Of a DNA stretch of 64,000 bases, positions 11,588-24,714 are shown piece by piece; the first letter of the stretch is position 1; each line of letters opens with the position of its first letter. Origin of the DNA: Hyphodiscus hymeniophilus (lineage: Eukaryota > Ascomycota > Leotiomycetes > Helotiales > Hyphodiscaceae). The notes under the pieces were generated by a model, which was not told the origin of the DNA, searched no databases, and worked only from the letters and a program-made list of their open reading frames with translations. A program made the translations under genes and the position numbers. Where the stretch lies: contig VNKQ01000011.1 in NCBI GenBank assembly GCA_016508695.1, forward strand, positions 558,001 through 622,000. Direction: 5' to 3'.

Positions 11588-13656
11588 ATGGCACTCTTTC
11601 TACCCCGTCAGTTCCGTCGGCAATACCTCCGGCCTCGCCCCTTGTTTTTGATTATCACATTTCTGGTTCTACTCGATGCGCTCATTATTTCTGTTACACT
11701 ACCATCGCCTGTGCGGACAACACCGGAAGGATATTCCAAGCTTCCATCTCAAAGAATCTTCATAGCTTCTATCAACCGGAACTCAGAATACATGCTGCGT
11801 ATGTCCTGGAGCGCCGCCTTATTGGATCTAGTCAAACATCTCGGACCCGAGAACGTTTATGTTTCAGTCGTGGAGTCAGGAAGCCAGGATCATACGAAAG
11901 AAGCTTTGACAGATCTGAGAGGCGAGTTGGACACATTGGGCGTGAAGAATACGATCTTTCTCGGTATTGATGTCCTGCAACAAGCGGCGGAGTTGCTCGA
12001 CGTCCCAGTAGAAGGAGAGGATAGGACTGGATGGATATTTTCAGGAAGAGGAAAGACTGGATGGGAGGTAAGAAGGATTCCGTATCTTGCGAACTTGAGG
12101 AACCAAGCTATGGAGCCGCTGCTTGCGATGAGCCCGGAGACGAGATTTGACAAGGTGTTGTGGATTAATGATGTTGTGTTCACGGTATGTCTGACTCTCC
12201 ATTTTCTAAGCATTTCTGTTTCACTCGCTCTCACTCACTCTCTATTTCACCATGAACTCGCAATGCGTCAACGGTGAACAGTTTCTCTGGGTGTTCATAT
12301 GTCTGAAGCTGGCGTTAGAATGACCAAAGACAAGATCATTGCTAGACTATCAGAGTTGAAGACAATGACACCATTTCGTATGCAATCTGTACCCCTCCCC
12401 CTAGCCTGCCACAAACCAGAGTTATGATCAATCACCGTCTTGCGCAAGAGTAGCAACGCTGTCGTGTCAGCCAATGTAATTTCTGTCGGGTTTCTGTCGG
12501 GTTTCTGTCGGGTACTTTCTGTCGTTATCGATGACTTCTTTTTTGTCGATAATGGCAATATTGTCGTATTCGCAAACGAACTGTTCTCTCGCAGACAGTT
12601 ATAAAGTAACGAGAGCAACTCGAAGGAACTGAAGTTAAGTAAGTTCAGGTTAGAGCTGTAAGTTGAAGTTGATCAGGTTGAGGTTGTTCAGGTTGGAGTT
12701 GTTCCGGTTGAAGTTGTTCCGGTTGAAGTTGTTGCAAAATAAATTCGTGGCTTCCTTGTCGTTTAGACAAAGTGTCCCGGATACATTGGCAACAGTAATG
12801 CCGAAGCACGGTCTGCGGCCGCCAGCTTGAGTTTGCTTCAATGAGTGTCTTCTTGAAGCTCAGTAGTACTTCTCTTATTAGTAATGATTTGGTTGAGAGC
12901 TGCTCGGGCGGTAAATCAATAAAGCAATACTAACGGCAACTCTCGCAGACAGAGGATGTAACGACACTTCTCGCCACCAACCAAGGCTCCTACGCCGCAG
13001 CATGCAGTCTCGATTTCTCCCGCCCAGTCACTCCCCAGATCTACTACGACACCTTCGCCCTTCGCGACTCCCTCGGCCACAAGACCGCAACCCTAACGTA
13101 CCCATACTTCTACTCGGCCTCCTCACTCTCCGCGCTCCGCTCCAACTCGCCCGTGCCGGTGAAGAGCTGCTGGAACGGAATGATCGCCATGGACTCGGCG
13201 CCCTTCTACTCGAGCCCACCGCTGCGCTTCCGCGGCACCACCGACGACCTGGCAAAGGAGCACGTCGAGGGCAGCGAGTGCTGCCTGGTGCACGCGGACA
13301 ACTGGCGCCTGGGCGCGGAGAAGGGCGTCTGGCTCAATCCTAATGTCAGGGTGAGCTACAACCTCACCACTTACGAGAACGTGAATCCCGGAGCCGGTCG
13401 CGAGGGGAGCCCTGGTGTGGAGGGAAGGCAGACATGGCCCGGGAAATGGGAGGCTGTGGGAGGGATCTGGAGGAACAGGAGAGCGAGGTGGTTCGGATGG
13501 GTTAGGGACTGGAGCGAGGCGACGGTGGTGAGGGGGCGAGTGCGGAGGTGGATTGAGAAGGGCAAGGTGCTGGGTGAAGAGAGGGAGGAGAGAGGTGCAG
13601 TGTGCCTGGTCAATGAGATGCAGGTGTTGTTTGAAAATGGCTGGCAGCATGTTTGA
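11588..13656 (+). CDS. GT69 / CAP59-type mannosyltransferase
   Basis: Exon 1 is 11588-12184 and exon 2 is 12949-13656, giving 434 residues if one 764-bp intron is removed. The intron has donor GTATGT, a perfect TACTAAC branch and acceptor CGCAG, and the phase is 0. A type II membrane anchor (about residues 17-37, LFLIITFLVLLDALIISVTL) points the enzyme into the Golgi lumen. Family marks are SINRNSEYMLRMSW, VSVVESGSQDHT, the acidic LWINDVVFT that should bind the nucleotide-sugar metal, and later CSLDFS, PVKSCWNGMIAMDSAPFY and SECCLVHADNW. CAP59/CMT1 proteins transfer alpha-1,3-mannose in Cryptococcus capsule and related ascomycete glycans. The intron is far longer than any other here and carries repeats (see separate entries). 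Acceptor specificity is unknown. Confidence 0.87.
12480..12512 (+). repeat. 11-bp minisatellite, three units
   Basis: TTTCTGTCGGG is repeated three times head to tail inside the GT69 intron, and a diverged half unit (TTTCTGTCG) follows four bases later. Confidence 0.9.
12661..12735 (+). repeat. 15-bp minisatellite, five units
   Basis: Five tandem units related to GGTTGAAGTTGTTCC lie inside the GT69 intron. The last three differ by one or two bases and the first two are more diverged. On the minus strand they would read as Asn/Phe-rich repeats, but I see no gene there. Confidence 0.88.
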
Positions 13657-16600
13657 TTCGAGTTGGAGATGAAAGACATCGGACGACTTGTGTTGTAATA
13701 ACGTAATGTAATATTGTATTGTAACATATCATGGGACAGGAGCATTTTATATCCTCCTATATAGAGTGCTGCTTCCAGTATCGTGAAAACGTCCCACGAC
13801 TCTCTCTCTCCCTACAACACGAGCATTGACCGTCCTGCCAATCTCGAGCCCGACATCTCTACGGAGAAAGCGATCGTTTCAAATCTTTAAGAGTTTCCAC
13901 TGCGAGGTGAATACCTGAAGCCAGGAATGCAATCTAGCTGCCCATTGCTCAACCTCGCAGTGCTGTCGGCTACCACACACAGTCCGACAATTTTGTTCAC
14001 TATCTCGAGCTCGAGACTGTACAAAATATAAGATGTCATTCGCCCGTACACTGCTAATTTAGCAGATAGTCCATATCTATGCTCCATTACTTCGATGATA
14101 CTTTCTCAATGACGGCGAAGCAAGACTATGCAGGACGGCCGGTGAATTGCCTTTTTGATGTACAGGAAGATGAATACCCACGTTCGAAATCTTATTGGTG
14201 ATATTCTCATGCTCTCCTCCTAATCATGGACATACCAAACCATTAGTTATGAACCCCGATTGACAATCTTTCTTTTTGCTGCGAGAAATCAGAGGACTCA
14301 GTCCTAGACGGGCTCGCATGCTTCGATGGTGTGCATCTGACGACTGGCAGCGAGTGCTGACACAAAGCACACAAGAAATCCGAGCACTATCAAAACCACT
14401 ATTCATGATAATCACAAAGTGCTGCACTGAATAAGACTCCACATAGACCAAGTAGAGCAACTTTCTATGCAAGCCGGAGGTGCTGGCTCCAGGCCTCATT
14501 CATGATAGCAATCTCGCCCAGGGCATTGGTTTAGAATTTGTAGTTGCTCGGTAGGACAATGCAGGCAGTGAACCCCTCAAACCCCCACAGAAGCAGGAAC
14601 ACATGTCTCCATCCCATTTGCACATCAGATCCCGATCATGCACCCACTGATCTCACTCCTTAATATCAGTGCCTGAAATCACTGGACCAAAAGTCGGCTC
14701 AGACACAGCGTCAGCACTTGCAGCATCTGGTACACGAAGTGGTGTAGGGTGGCACGGCGGATCAGATCATGCGGGCAACCACACACAGAACCCCGGAATG
14801 ATATGACTTCAGGCTTGACCATTTCAAGAACGCCGCTGAACCAGAGGGGTCGACTGTGGAGTCGGATCAACAACGCCTCGTGGTATTATTTCTGAAGTGC
14901 TGAATGTCTCGGTATCGTGCGAGGTGATGAAACCTCGTGGTTTTAAGGAAGTGGCTTGCAATTTACCCTAGAGACTGGGACCGGAGGAGTGCGTCTTGCA
15001 GGCAGAGCAGAGAAGCGTACTGGAAACCTGGTCTTCGGATCTTGGGACTTGTGCATCTTGTGGAAGACGCAAGGAGATCATGCAAGCCTGGGAGTGTACA
15101 TAATCTGTTCCTGTAATCGAGTGTTAGTAGCAACGTCCGCTCTTGGATTCAATGTCAGTAAAACATGTCGATCTGGAGAATGGAGGGAAATGCTTGGATC
15201 ATTCTGAGGCTGGCAGTGCAACGTGGTATTGACTAAGAAAATGAGGGCAATGGTGCGCTCGGGATGAGGCCGCAAAGTTTGTGTGGACCATGTCCTTGTC
15301 GCTGCTGGATCGACTATGCCAAAAAAGCTTCAAGGGGCTCATGAAGCTGGGCCAGAGATCTCGGGAAAGAAGGGAGAAGCTGCTGGTATGCGTGCCGTGG
15401 GCGTCGGTAGCACTAGGACCGACCCTACCAGCTAAGTTGGAGAATGTGGCGTCCTATTAAAGGCCTAGAGTTGTCTTAGAGTTAGACCAAATGCAACCAT
15501 TATTGGGCTTATGAGCACTTACACAAGTTTGACGTTGAGAGGAAGCTCTTTTGGCCTGATAGTAACTATGGCTGTAGAATGGTTGGAGGAAGATATGGCT
15601 GAGGGAGAGAAGCCATGATCGGCTTATGCACAGTAATGACGTGCAGCTGCACGAAGCGGAGATCGCTCAAACCCTGGTCGCTGGGTGGCTAAAGCGTGCT
15701 CGTGCACGCTGTTGTGTTCTGTGTCTGAGCAGATTCAATACTACTCAACAACTTATTTGAGTCTATCATTGGATAGGATTCGTTGTTGTAGTCTCTTAAT
15801 CAGAACGACGCCGAGACCCCACTCAAAAAGACAACAATTGAGAGACATGGAACCAGACAACACGTTGCAGCCGGGCGTTTGGACGAATTGAGCGAGAAAG
15901 AATATTGAAGAAGGTCTGAAGATGTTCTGTGACATCTCTATGCCCTTCTAGACTGTTGTACAGCCAATCATGGCAGCTGCAAAAACTGGCGGGAAGACGG
16001 GAGGAGGCAGGCAGATGGAGACTCGTGACACTCGCAATCGCGATTCAATAAATATTCTCTGCATTACGGACCAACTTCCTGGAACTGCTTAAAGCTGTGG
16101 TCGTTTAACGCTCACGCTGTGCACTCGCAACCAGGCAAGTAGCCATGTATCTTTTCCGTGCTGGTGTATCGCGAGTTGGACGCCGAAGCCGCTTGGCTTC
16201 GTGCAGTGTCACCATACTCGGAGACCAGGCAGCAGTACATGAAATGGTTTGAGCGGTAATTGCAGAAGGGATGCGTCTTCAGGTGGATCGTTTCCAACCG
16301 GCTTTCCTCCTCATGCCTCTATGTGCCAGAGGGAGGGGTTCCAAGGTGCATTTGGCCGAGACAAGGTTGTCTCAAACAAGAGCCTCAGCGTTGTCCATTC
16401 CGATCGGATACAAACCGACGCTGATCCGATTGCCTTGATCCGAGGTGTCTGAGCCATTCGTTACTTTTTGTGCGTCGTTCTCCGCACGAGGCGCAGATCC
16501 AGCCGGGCCTTCTAGTGATACAATTGGAGCAGGCAAATTCCTGCTGCATGAAGTCGCAGCTTGATTGAAAAAGAAAAGATATCGAGTTCGAATTAGCTTA

Positions 16601-19600
16601 TAAAGTAACATTCATCAACGTTGGTTGTTTTGGGTTTTAGCGCAGTATCGATCAGCATGCCCCACAGGCCACAGGCCACAGGCTCTTGATTCTTGAATCC
16701 TAACATGCTGTGGCGTTTGCCGTGATGCGCTGCGGGAACGGCAGCGAATCCCTGACAGTGTCACATGGAGACTGGAGTAGACATTGGATGCCTTCCATTC
16801 CATCGAGTCCCCTCTGTCTCTGCGAAAGCCGCTTCCCATCCTCAACAATGAGGCCCCACCAACCAATTCCTCAAAAGTAGAATCACGGTCCCAGTGCACA
16901 ACGTCGATTCGGCTGCAACAGAACCTGAGAGCATTGTATCTTGTAGATAACCACTCGGGACTCTGGAGGGCGGAGAGTGCGGGATGAGGAGAGAGCATGT
17001 CTGGAAATACCCGTCCATTCAGCGCTCAGCACGGATAGATCGCTTGCAGGAGGAGATCTCATGGTTGTTGGGCCCGATCTGTTTGGTAGCAAATGAGAAA
17101 ACTGAACCGTACATCCGTGAGAGCTTCAGAGCTGGACATTCCGCGAATTAGCAGCTTGCTTGGCTCGTCTGCTGAGGCAGATGGTCTACTCGTAAAGGGA
17201 TTCGTTGGTGTGATTTGCAAAATCCAATTTTCTGGTCCGAGTTCTGGCCGTTGAACCGAGACCAATGCTTGCGCATGTTGTCCCGGCGTGCATACTCGAG
17301 TATCTGGGCAATGCTCGGCAACATCCCTCCCCTTTGGCGTTCTGATTTGAAGGTGTTGCTTGTGACTTGTGAGCCCCAAGTACGGGGGGTACAGAAACAT
17401 CGCTGAGGGGCATTCTAGAAGCGGGTGTGAAAGGGGGAAGAAGGAGGAGGGGGCCGTGCGAAGGCCACACGTTATTGAGCTGGTCCGGATGGTGGACCGA
17501 CTACTGAGCAGAGAGGACTGACAGACTGACTCGTGGTGACACTCCTTGAGAACTTGATATATGACAGAAATGTGGCTTACAGAGTAGTCGCCGACCTCAG
17601 CCAAGCCGAGACATGGATTGCGCAAGATGTGTTTCTGTCGATCGATCAACCATTCCTGACCCGCACGTCGTCGTCGAAGGTGTGATATTTCTTTTTGGCC
17701 CATGTGCAACACACGCAGCTGAATGATGGACCGTGAAGGCGTGCAGGAGGAACATTGTCTACCAGGGCATGCTGGTATGGCTGGGTGATGACTGATGAGT
17801 AGATGAATGGTCAATGGTGACTCGGTGAGTGGTGGGATGCGAATCGCGGCTGGGGCTGCGGTTCTGCTATGGTGAGTCTCGAAAAGGAGGGATCCTCGAT
17901 GATCTTCGATGAGACAACAGATGACCACATGCTGGGCACGCCGTTCTGTCCAGGCCGGCAAATGCGAGGGCGAATCGAATGACAAACAGCTGGATACTGT
18001 TGTACGTATAAATCATCGGTACTGGACATGGTGGATGTTGGATGTTGGATGTGGTGCGTCTATGCTACTCTATTATTACGGACTGTATCCGAGGATCCTT
18101 GGGCTGAACAAGCGCCACGGCCTACGGCACCACGAGTAACGTCCCTCCCTGACCTGATTGACTGAATCCCTGAGTCCCCCTAAGTCAGGACTCCAGGATC
18201 TCGGTAATTTGCGACGAGAATGCCACCGATCGAACTTCACTCCATTCCAGTCGAGCCCTGGACTTCTTCTTTCTGCATCTTCTGTGACATGGCCTGGGAT
18301 GGTAACCCGGGTGGTTTATCGCGCAAGGTACAGTACAGACTCCGGCGGTACAGTAATGTAGATACAGCAGATCTGGGCTGGAGTGGAAACTGTAAATGTG
18401 AATGGCCCTGCCGTCCTGAAGAGGTTAGAAAGGCATGGCTTCATGCTTGCTAGTCGTTGCTACTTACGGAGGAGGTACTCTAGTACTGTACTTCCAAGGC
18501 ATTTTGCCATGCGGAAAAGCAGGAAGCCCAGGAACATGGGTTAGGTTGATCCAACTCACTCCAACTTCCCAAGATATTGGGGTACGAAGTCAATACTCTG
18601 GCCCACTGTCTGTGAAAGCTTTGAAACTGTGGAGTTAAGGGAGCCAGCCATATTGGGCGCCCCATATTGTGAATTTGTGAGAAGTCACATCTTACGGAGT
18701 AGATCCGATGAATAACAGCCATGCAAACCTACCCTCAAGGTTTAAGCCTCCAGCCCACTTGGCAATAAGGAGATATCCCTATTGGGGAGGAGGCTATCTG
18801 GTACTGCATGGCAACAAAGCTCTGAAGCAATCATTGATTCGTTAATGCGCAGTCTATACTGATGGGCTTCAGCTTCCCCTCTTCCCACAGAGTCCAAACA
18901 AAGTCCACTTGATATGATAGCCTTCTTACCGTTGGGGCAGTATTATTCCCGGGTCTCATCACCCAGCCCCCAATGCCGCCCTACCCCGGTTATGTATCCG
19001 GGTGTCCTTCCCCACCGAAGTCGAGATCATATCGTGGACATATATCATAGAGGCTTAAAAGTTCCCTTATTCAATAGACTTGGACGTTACAGCTTAACTA
19101 GTGGAGGGAGGCTGTCCAGCTTCTGAAACCCGGGCTTTCTCGAACCACTTTATACTGTGAGTCAGGTTTTTTGATTTTGGCTTGAGCATAATGCTCTAAT
19201 TCAGCTATTGAGTTCGGGGAGCACTCATCACGGTTGAGAGGAAGTTATCAACGGTTTCGGTCCACGAGGCCGGCGACCATGTACTACTAGTCGGTTCTTT
19301 AGCGTAATCCACACAATGGATTGTACCTTATCCTGAGTTCCTTCCTCGCGCACAGATCGACGAGGTTGCATCTCTTGCAACGAGACTTGCCGCGACAGAA
19401 CTTTTGCCCAAAAATGGTGATGGATGTCTAAGACCCCAAGCACGAAATTGAGCCCACGCAGTTAGTATTGTGTCTCCTGCCGTATGGGGATCAAGCTTGG
19501 GCATTGCTGGCGTGCAACAACATCCAGTGATGTTGAAGAATATGGGAACAGAAGGGTTCAGAACTGTGGTACAGAGGGGACAAGCACAGGATGGGAAAAT

Positions 19601-21370
19601 CTCCTACTGTAGGACACACCGGCGACATGCGGTCAGTGCAGTGATTCAATGCAAGCCCTTTTTGGGCAGGAGCCGGGTGCCCTGCGATTCGGTCAATGTT
19701 TTCTTTCTCAATGCAAGACGGCGGGCCGAGAAGGTCGGGGTGTTTGGTTTCGAGTCAGAACCATCATCCATGGATTTCCATGGCTTATTGATTCTTGTTT
19801 CCTCGACCATGTCCTACTAAAAGCAGTCAAGATTGATGCACTCATGTAAACTGTTACAGTGTACAACCATGAGTGAGGAAGGAGATCAAGACTCAAGAGA
19901 GATCCATGACAATCTCTCGCACGTTTGCTTGTCTGTTTTTTCTTTCCTTTCCTAAACCTCTCCTGCATGTCGACTGCCCGTAATTCCCGCACCAACGTAG
20001 GGCATCTCGCGGCCAAAGTTCGCCCTTTTCAGTATTGTGATAGAGTTATATATTCCTATAGATCTGTCCCGGCGTTCCCCCATCTGGATTCTGAAGTTCG
20101 GGGCCTGGCACCCGGCCTGTGAACTATTTGGCGGGGCAGAAATCCACATTCTTAGATCTACGGAGGTAAACTCAGTCAGGCTTAACTTCCACGACTCGAT
20201 CAATCAATGCACGAAAAGAAGACTACTACCATCAATGTAGTTAGAGAAATCTCTCTCGCTGCGGTAGCGTACCGCTCTTGGCGTCTGTCCGTAATCCTGG
20301 CCTGGCTGCTGTCTGTCTGTCTTCCCGCTCCTACCCTGCCAGAGAGACCTGGCTCTCTTCCTTGCACGATGCCATCTACCCTGATCCCAAACCCTACAGT
20401 ATCGTCCCAAGAAAGCCACCATCCCTATTGGGCAACACCCGTCTGCTGCAGCCAGTATCTTATGGCTGGAGTCCACTACTGCGTTACGATTGCGCGGGCT
20501 GGCTCAACTTTGACTCTTCATCTCACCACTTCCACCAGCTTTGGCTCCGTGCCTACTGATTCTTCAAACATTCAAACCAATTGTGCTTTCCTTTGACTTC
20601 CAATCATCCAGTCTATCCATCAAATAATCAATCCATCACTCATTCAATCAATCAAGAGCTCGGGGCTCTTGCTGACTTCACCAACCCCGTGCTCTGCCCG
20701 CTCGCTATCCTGTCGCATACTCCACCCGTTGACTCGAGAAACAGCGCACTGCTCGTACGGTCCTCGGGCTCTGTCTACTCACATACCCATCTGGCCATCC
20801 GCTTAGGTAGCGAGGACGGAGATTCCGCACGTCAACGTCTAGCGTCTCGAGAGGTACAAGACTTCTAACTACTTCAAGAGAATGAAGTTTGTCTCTTTCC
20901 TCCTCAATAACCAATAACCTAACTTGCAAAGACGACTTCGAAGCTGCTTGTACGGGAAAGAAGACCTATTAAGTAGTTGAGACTCGCTTGATCTCTTCAC
21001 CTTCTACGTTCTTTTCGCGTGGGGCTTTGATCACCCTAGCGGAACCCCATCCCAGGGAAAACTGCACTAAGATTTCGAACGGAGGGAGACTCGGCCGACA
21101 TCAACTCCTCTTCCTGTAGTCTAGTCTAGGTCCTCCTCGCATTGCGAAAACGACAACGACAACAACTACACCTACTACAACCCCTCCTCCTTCTCTTGCA
21201 CCCTCCTTGCTCCTCGCACTTCTGCTACCTCAATTGCGTCAATCCAGCGTGCTCTGGTCGCTGTGCTCATTCCTTCTAGAAGCTTTCCTACGCTCCCTTA
21301 TCGCACCCGTCTCCTTTCACCTTTTACCTTTCAACAGCCTCAGCATTACTCCGACCGTCGCTCCACCACC
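13657..21370. other. 7.7-kb region without convincing genes, upstream of a bHLH regulator
   Basis: Many frames of 60-130 codons and one of 308 codons (17059-17985, minus) are open. None has a recognisable domain, and they overlap on opposite strands, as expected for GC-balanced non-coding DNA. Simple runs of ATCA/TCAA units occur around 20615-20660. The final kilobase is C/T-rich and is likely the long 5' leader of the bHLH gene. Fungal developmental regulators often have very large upstream regions. Non-coding transcripts here are possible but cannot be seen from sequence. Confidence 0.45.
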
Positions 21371-23136
21371 ATGGAGCACCCAGCCTCGCAGCACAAGCTG
21401 CCTGCTGGTTTAGCTGGAGTGCTCAATCACCCAGAAGACCAGCGCGATTCAGCGTACTTCTCGATTCAAGACCCTTCTTCGAAACGTGAGTTCACTTTCA
21501 CTTCCTTACTTCACTTTCTGCCTTGAAGCGCAAGCGCCATACACACATTCAATTGAGTTAAACTGACATGATTAAAGACACATCCACGCAGTCCAGCAAC
21601 GGTGTCCATGTCCCTACTCCTCCGTCGTCCTACCCATCGTCAATTCTTGACAAGACTCCTTCCCCAATTGTCACCAACCACTATGCACAGCCTCTCAGTT
21701 CTCCAACCGGTGGTATGAGCGTCGCATCTATGGTTTCTCCCACTAGCATTGATGGTCAATCAATTCATAATCGTTTCAGCAGACCCTCATATGAAGCTGG
21801 GCCGATGTCTGCTGGTTTGTCCACGAATGGGGAGGATAGCTCTCGTCGTCAGAGTATGAGCTCAACCTTGGGTATCAACGACTTGACTTTGACCAACAGC
21901 CGTTCGCCATATGCCAGCAACAACCAGTCAACCACCTCAATTCAATCCACCTTGCAGCAACAGCGCAACCCTGGAGCTCATCAAGATCGTAATTCGGTTG
22001 CTCGTCTGTCCAATTCCTACGCTCCTCACAGTCAACGTCTACCTGATGCTCTTCCTTCGGGTAGACACATTGGAGGTGCTGCCCCGAAGACTGCCCCAAC
22101 CATCACCGGACCTGCTCTTGGTAACATCGCTCGTGCTCCTGAACCCACCAAGGGTCAGGCATGGGCTTTCCCGGAGGAAGAGGTTCAGCGACTCCCGTCT
22201 GCTGCTCGCCCTTCCGATGAGACCAGCAGTCGTCACCAGTCTTACTTGGACTCCCGCCGCTCTAGTATGGCTGATTCCATCGCCAGCTCTCAATTCACTA
22301 CCGAGTCGAGACTTCCTCCCGGCCAACGACGCTTGGAAGATGGTATGCCATCCGACTATCCTCGTGCATCGAGAGAGTTGCAGACCCACCATCACTCCTT
22401 GGCCGCCAGCAAGCATATTCTTGATCTCCGTAACAGCGAAGGCGATTCTCCGACTGGTACCCAGCCCTACTCCCGCACCCCTGAGCTTCGAGTTAGTCAC
22501 AAGCTGGCCGAACGTAAGCGTCGCACTGAAATGAAGGACCTGTTTGATACGCTACGTGACCTAATGCCTCAAGAACGTGGTTCAAAGGCTAGCAAGTGGG
22601 AGATCCTGACCAAGGGTAAGTAATCACTGGCGCCGGGGCTTATTCTCACCTACTAACTATTCGCAGCCATTTCTGAGCACCAGCGATTGCTGCGTGATGT
22701 CTCTGAACAACGCCAGCATACTGCCGCGGTATCTGAACAGGCTGAAACTTCACGCCGCGAGGCCAACACTCTTCGCTTGGAGAACACTCAACTTCGTCAC
22801 GAGCTTGGTCGTCTTAGCGGATTCCAACCTTCAAGCGACCAGCGTATCAACACTACTCCCCACAAGGGTGCCGAACTTCCTCCGATTCGAGGTTCCTTCA
22901 TTGCTGAGGATAACATGACAGGAGTTCAGTACAACGAGGTTCCTCCGATGCACATGGCTTCCCAACATCGTCCTCAACCTCAGGTTGAGTGTCGTAGCAG
23001 TGGCTTCCCTTTCCAGGGTGAGCAGTCTCGTGTTGGATCCATGTACCCAGACCCAACCCACAACGGCTACCACCCGCCCCAAGTCAATGGCTATCACCAC
23101 TCCGAGCAGCCTCGCTCTAACGGTTTGAAGTTCTAA
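21371..23136 (+). CDS. bHLH transcription factor
   Basis: Exons 21371-21485, 21578-22615 and 22667-23136 give 540 residues. The introns are 92 bp (donor GTGAGT) and 51 bp (donor GTAAGT, branch CTAAC). The N-terminal 330 residues are Ser/Pro/Thr-rich and disordered. The basic region and first helix read SHKLAERKRRTEMKDLFDTL near residue 340, with the Glu and Arg residues that contact an E-box. The loop and second helix follow (RDLMPQERGSKASKWEILTK, AISEHQRLL). A leucine-zipper-like stretch with heptad leucines follows (EANTLRLENTQLRHELGRL). This resembles the ascomycete bHLH proteins annotated as GlcD-gamma-like. Targets are unknown. The intron inside helix 2 is typical of the group. The start was chosen as the first ATG of the splice-consistent frame. 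Confidence 0.88.
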
Positions 23137-24714
23137 TCTTACTTACTGACCAAAGTACATGTTTTGTCTGATTACATCAAAGGATTTCCTTTACGATTAT
23201 GTTTCGCTTCTATTTTACGAGTCGGCTTTCGCCCCTCCTGCCTTATTGGACCGATTTCGAATTCCTTGTCATGTGACATCTTACAATTGGCAACATCTGG
23301 CACATTTCCGGAGCTTGGGCTTGAGCACGAGTACGACTCTCATATCTTGTCACGACTATAGTGAACCACCTGTATCAAAACCTCGGCGTTATCTGGTCTT
23401 TATTTCGATTTTCTGTCTTCAGTTATGTGTGGAATAGTCTCCTTGGTCCTTTTCGCAACGAAATACCACTGTAGGTAATTTCTCTACTGGTGGTATCCTG
23501 CTCCTCCGACACTGGTCGATATTGGAACAAAAAGTGTGATTTGGTCTTCATGAGGGAATGGAATGCATATGGAGAGGACGGCGTTGCAACGTTTCCCTTT
23601 CCTATTTCCTTGGAGACGATGCGTCTATAACGGTTGGATGCAATGGCTGGATGGATGGAACGTTTATGGATGGAACGAATGGCGTTCCCAACAATACCCG
23701 CATCTGAATTCGGTCTCCTTGTTTCTGCGAACGAACCTGGTCTTTGGATTGGGCGAGGGAGTTTACGACGAAGGAGAGGAATCAGGTGCACAACCAGGCT
23801 CTCGAATGTGTACGCTTCGGCGTTAATTTATCTGAGATTCAGAAACTGTTCACGAATGGTTTTAGATTAGATGATGTATCCTTTAAGGATTGACGGTCAA
23901 TCGAATGAATTCTCAAGCTCAATCTCTCAGGAAACGTGAATCCATTGCGTATTAGAGGTCATGGCACGAAAGGAAAAGTACCCCCGAGGGTCAGAGGGAG
24001 TGAGGAGACCCCAGTCCGTTGCTTTGGTGTGGACTCTCTGGGATTTTATGCTCACTCCCGCAATTACCCAGCCATTGCGAACTCGTCAGAGTTTCTCCAG
24101 GCATAGACCCCGCTCACTTACTTCTGAGGACTATGTACAAAATACACTGAGATTCCTAGAGGATCAGAGGGGTTGCATGACTGGGGCGTCTTGGAGAGGG
24201 CATCGGTAGCCTCTACCATCTCCTTTGCCGGATCATGTTGGTTCTAGAGAAATGCCGTATCAAGGGGAAGAGTAAGTAGGTCTCTCCTGCCTCTTATTTG
24301 ACCCTCCACAATGAGTCCATACGCAATGAGAAAGGAATTTTTGGAAGGGTCCACGACACCTGGGGTGAACGAAACAAGATAAAAAGAGACTTGCAAAGCT
24401 TTCAATACAACTTGCCGCTGCTATTGAAACATAGAACACTTGCACGCTGTTAGCTGCAGTAAAATACCTTGGAGCTTTACTCATTATCTGTAGCTTTTGC
24501 GATAATAGGCGTGATGTTTAAAAGTGTTTCTCATTTTGCTGATCACGGGTTTGCCAGAGCTTACAAGACTCGTGACTTGTAGTTTTAGCTCGCCTAAAGC
24601 GGTTAGGTTATAAGTACACTTTTGGAACTGCTAGATAATTTTTGCAGAGCATCACCACTCGCAGAACAACATCGAGAATCCATTCCTCGTCCAGTCCTTA
24701 CACAATCTACAATC
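23137..24714. other. Intergenic region, no supported gene
   Basis: This is the 3' flank of the bHLH gene and the promoter of the RRM gene. A small cluster of ATGGATGG-like direct repeats lies around 23632-23690. No gene or RNA is recognised. Confidence 0.4.

Larger units (their letters stand above)
12185..12948 (+). other. Abnormally long intron of the GT69 gene
   Basis: At 764 bp this intron is about six times longer than the next-longest intron in the window (125 bp). It contains two minisatellites and a duplicated copy of its own 3' splice junction: CTCTCGCAGACAG occurs at 12586-12598 and again at 12940-12952. Both copies are followed a few bases later by GTAACGA. The first copy leads straight into in-frame stops, so only the second works as an acceptor in the model. 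Confidence 0.6.

Noticed and set aside
12650..12841. Minus-strand frame with Asn-Phe-Asn-Arg repeats
   Set aside because: It is produced by the 15-bp minisatellite in the GT69 intron. No independent evidence of a gene.
16615..16998. 127-codon minus-strand frame
   Set aside because: Overlaps a plus-strand frame of similar quality; nothing conserved is visible.
17059..17985. 308-codon minus-strand frame in the gene desert
   Set aside because: It overlaps other long frames on both strands, shows no domain, no hydrophobic or repeat pattern and no splice context, and its composition is scattered. Most likely a chance frame.
20207..20596. Overlapping plus-strand frames in the bHLH upstream region
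   Set aside because: They overlap in different frames and lack features. They may at most be upstream ORFs in a long leader.
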